Below, piece after piece: positions 63,429 through 64,000 of a stretch of 64,000 nucleotides of DNA. The notes under the pieces were generated by a model. The model saw only the letters and a list, made by a program, of their open reading frames with translations. It searched no databases and was not told where the DNA came from. Source of the stretch: Ruminococcus sp. (GTDB lineage: Bacteria; Bacillota; Clostridia; Oscillospirales; Ruminococcaceae). The stretch is from the NCBI GenBank assembly GCA_015066705.1, contig SVNV01000001.1, positions 85,785-149,784 of the forward strand, given 5' to 3'. Positions within the stretch are counted from its first letter, which is position 1. Every line of letters starts with the position of its first letter. A program made the translations under genes and the position numbers.

Positions 63429-63470
63429 ATTATATACCCTACCGGGGTATATAGTCAATAGGGGGGTATA
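63429..63470 (-). promoter_or_regulatory. csoR promoter and CsoR operator
   Basis: Minus-strand TTGACT (63458-63453), 18-bp spacer, TATAAT (63434-63429). The spacer holds the palindrome ATATACCC-TACCG-GGGTATAT (63432-63452), a good match to CsoR-type operators, and a second G-tract GGGGGGTATA (63461-63470) adjoins it. Autorepression released by copper is expected. Confidence 0.8.
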
Positions 63471-63491
63471 TTAAAAATTCTATTTTAAATT

Positions 63492-63573
63492 AGCCGACGG
63501 CTGTGAGAGTCAGGATTGTGGTAGTTCAAGTCAAAAAAGAGTAAAAAAATCCAACCCAGGAATGAGGATTGGA
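63492..63573. repeat. Direct repeat of the rRNA-operon tail, copy 1 (decayed)
   Basis: 82 bp with about three mismatches to 63707-63788. It starts with the palindrome AGCCG-A-CGGCT and ends in a degenerate form of the tRNA terminator hairpin, followed by AACCAACGACAAC (63577-63589), which matches the T-arm of tRNA-Asn. This looks like the remains of a second tRNA-Asn tail. Confidence 0.75.
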
Positions 63574-63706
63574 AGTAACCAACGACAACGACGGTCAGAA
63601 ACATAGTCGCCCTGCTCGGTGGTCAACATCGCATTTCTCCTTGTTTCTTCCCACACGAAACTCCTTTTATCTGCCACCGGCAGCAGTCGTTTCGTGTGCA
63701 GTTAAC

Positions 63707-63788
63707 AGCCGACGGCTGTGAGAGTCAGGATTGTGGTAGTTTAAGTCAAAAAAGAGTAAAAAAATCCAACCCACGAATGTGGATTGGA
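63707..63788. repeat. Direct repeat of the rRNA-operon tail, copy 2
   Basis: Pairs with 63492-63573 at an offset of 215 bp. The preceding bases GTTAACAGCCGA (63701-63712) repeat the anticodon arm of tRNA-Asn (also at 63832-63843), suggesting the repeat arose from tRNA-flanking sequence. Confidence 0.75.
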
Positions 63789-63790
63789 TT
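63757..63790 (-). terminator. Terminator after tRNA-Asn / rRNA operon
   Basis: Minus-strand stem AATCCAATCCAC / GTGGGTTGGATT with one mismatch and an ATTC loop, then seven T. It lies 5 bp past the tRNA. Confidence 0.85.
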
Positions 63791-63794
63791 TTTT

Positions 63795-63870
63795 TGGCTC
63801 CCCTTGTTGGACTTGAACCAACGACAACTCGGTTAACAGCCGAGTGCTCTACCGACTGAGCTAAAGAGGA
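63795..63870 (-). tRNA. tRNA-Asn (GTT)
   Basis: 76 nt with encoded CCA. The minus strand starts TCCTCTTTAGCTCAGTCGG and ends AAGGGGAGCCA; the acceptor stem pairs with one U-G, and the T-loop is TTCAAGT. The anticodon loop is CTGTTAA, anticodon GTT. It lies 10 bp downstream of 5S rRNA in the same direction, so it is the tail of an rRNA operon. Confidence 0.95.
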
Positions 63871-63880
63871 ATATATGGAT

Positions 63881-64000
63881 AGTGTCGGCAACACCCTATT
63901 TTTCCAGGCAGTCACCCGCCAAGTATCTTCGGCGAATATGAGCTTAACTTCTGTGTTCGGCATGGGAACAGGTGGAACCTCATCTCTATCGTCACCGACT
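63881..64000 (-). rRNA. 5S ribosomal RNA (5' end cut by window edge)
   Basis: The minus strand holds conserved 5S blocks: CCATGCCGAACACAGAAGTT, AAGCTC, CCGAAGATACTTGGCGGGTG and the 3' end GTTGCCGACACT. The 5' strand of helix I (GTCGGTGAC) begins at the window edge, so only about two to three bases are missing. The 16S and 23S genes should lie to the right. Confidence 0.9.

Noticed and set aside
63667..63963. 98-codon minus-strand open frame
   Set aside because: It runs through the 5S rRNA, tRNA-Asn and its terminator; no ribosome site.
1..64000. CRISPR array, prophage or restriction/defence cluster
   Set aside because: No regularly spaced repeat family, structural phage gene, cas gene, methylase or toxin pair was found; the GIY-YIG remnant and the recombinase fragment stand alone.

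Overview
The window comes from a low-GC, anaerobic, Gram-positive bacterium of the Clostridia, most like a gut Ruminococcus or other Oscillospiraceae. The evidence is a PolC-type replicative polymerase, the canonical Firmicutes block pyrH-frr-uppS-cdsA-dxr-rseP-ispG-polC, clostridial single-chain PurL, class III ribonucleotide reductase (NrdD/NrdG), a 2-oxoacid:ferredoxin oxidoreductase, T-box control of ileS, and consistent sigma-A promoters (TTGACA-N17-TATAAT type) with GGAGG ribosome sites. The species assignment is inference.

Layout. 1-654: 5' part of hisZ. 811-11512: the envelope/isoprenoid/translation operon from pyrH down to polC, all on the minus strand. 11686-16056: gpsA, plsY, der and a DUF512 radical-SAM-like gene. 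16164-18729: rpmF, yceD, a small P-loop gene, pgi. 18857-20442: a D-Ala-D-Ala carboxypeptidase homologue with all active-site motifs changed, and an HPr/Crh-like protein whose transcript should begin with two tandem hairpins. 20786-28067 (plus): mtaB, purL, a DUF1294 membrane protein, and the NifU-like + GGGtGRT pair of unknown function. 28215-29776: a GC-richer island with a cut-off tyrosine recombinase, an interrupted polysaccharide deacetylase and a lipoprotein. 29913-33347: a sugar isomerase and an NAD synthetase whose glutaminase nucleophile is Ser instead of Cys. 33548-42214: rlmA-like methyltransferase, ispF/ispD/pheA/esterase operon, a two-lobed ATPase, a hairpin-rich repeat element, nadA, coaD, rsmD. 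42434-49245 (plus): a MinD-like ATPase, the four-subunit ketoacid oxidoreductase, then the T-box and ileS. 49305-57399: alpha-galactosidase, an orphan efflux-type adaptor, hemW, two membrane proteins, lepA, and a frameshifted GIY-YIG gene. 57411-62756: nrdG/nrdD, a 370-bp structured non-coding stretch, a small membrane protein, a probable new small RNA, and a GH1 beta-glucosidase. 62954-64000: a Cys-rich peptide with CsoR and its operator, a duplicated rRNA-operon tail, tRNA-Asn and 5S rRNA.

How it fits together: isoprenoid synthesis (dxr, ispD, ispF, ispG), carrier lipid and phospholipid synthesis (uppS, cdsA, plsY, gpsA), NAD synthesis (nadA, nadE), CoA (coaD), glycoside use (GH1, GH27, the isomerase, pgi) and ferredoxin-linked ketoacid metabolism. 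No prophage, CRISPR array or defence island is visible. The points most worth following are small ones: several enzyme homologues that have lost catalytic residues, an unannotated promoter-to-terminator RNA, and the hairpin leader of the HPr-like gene.
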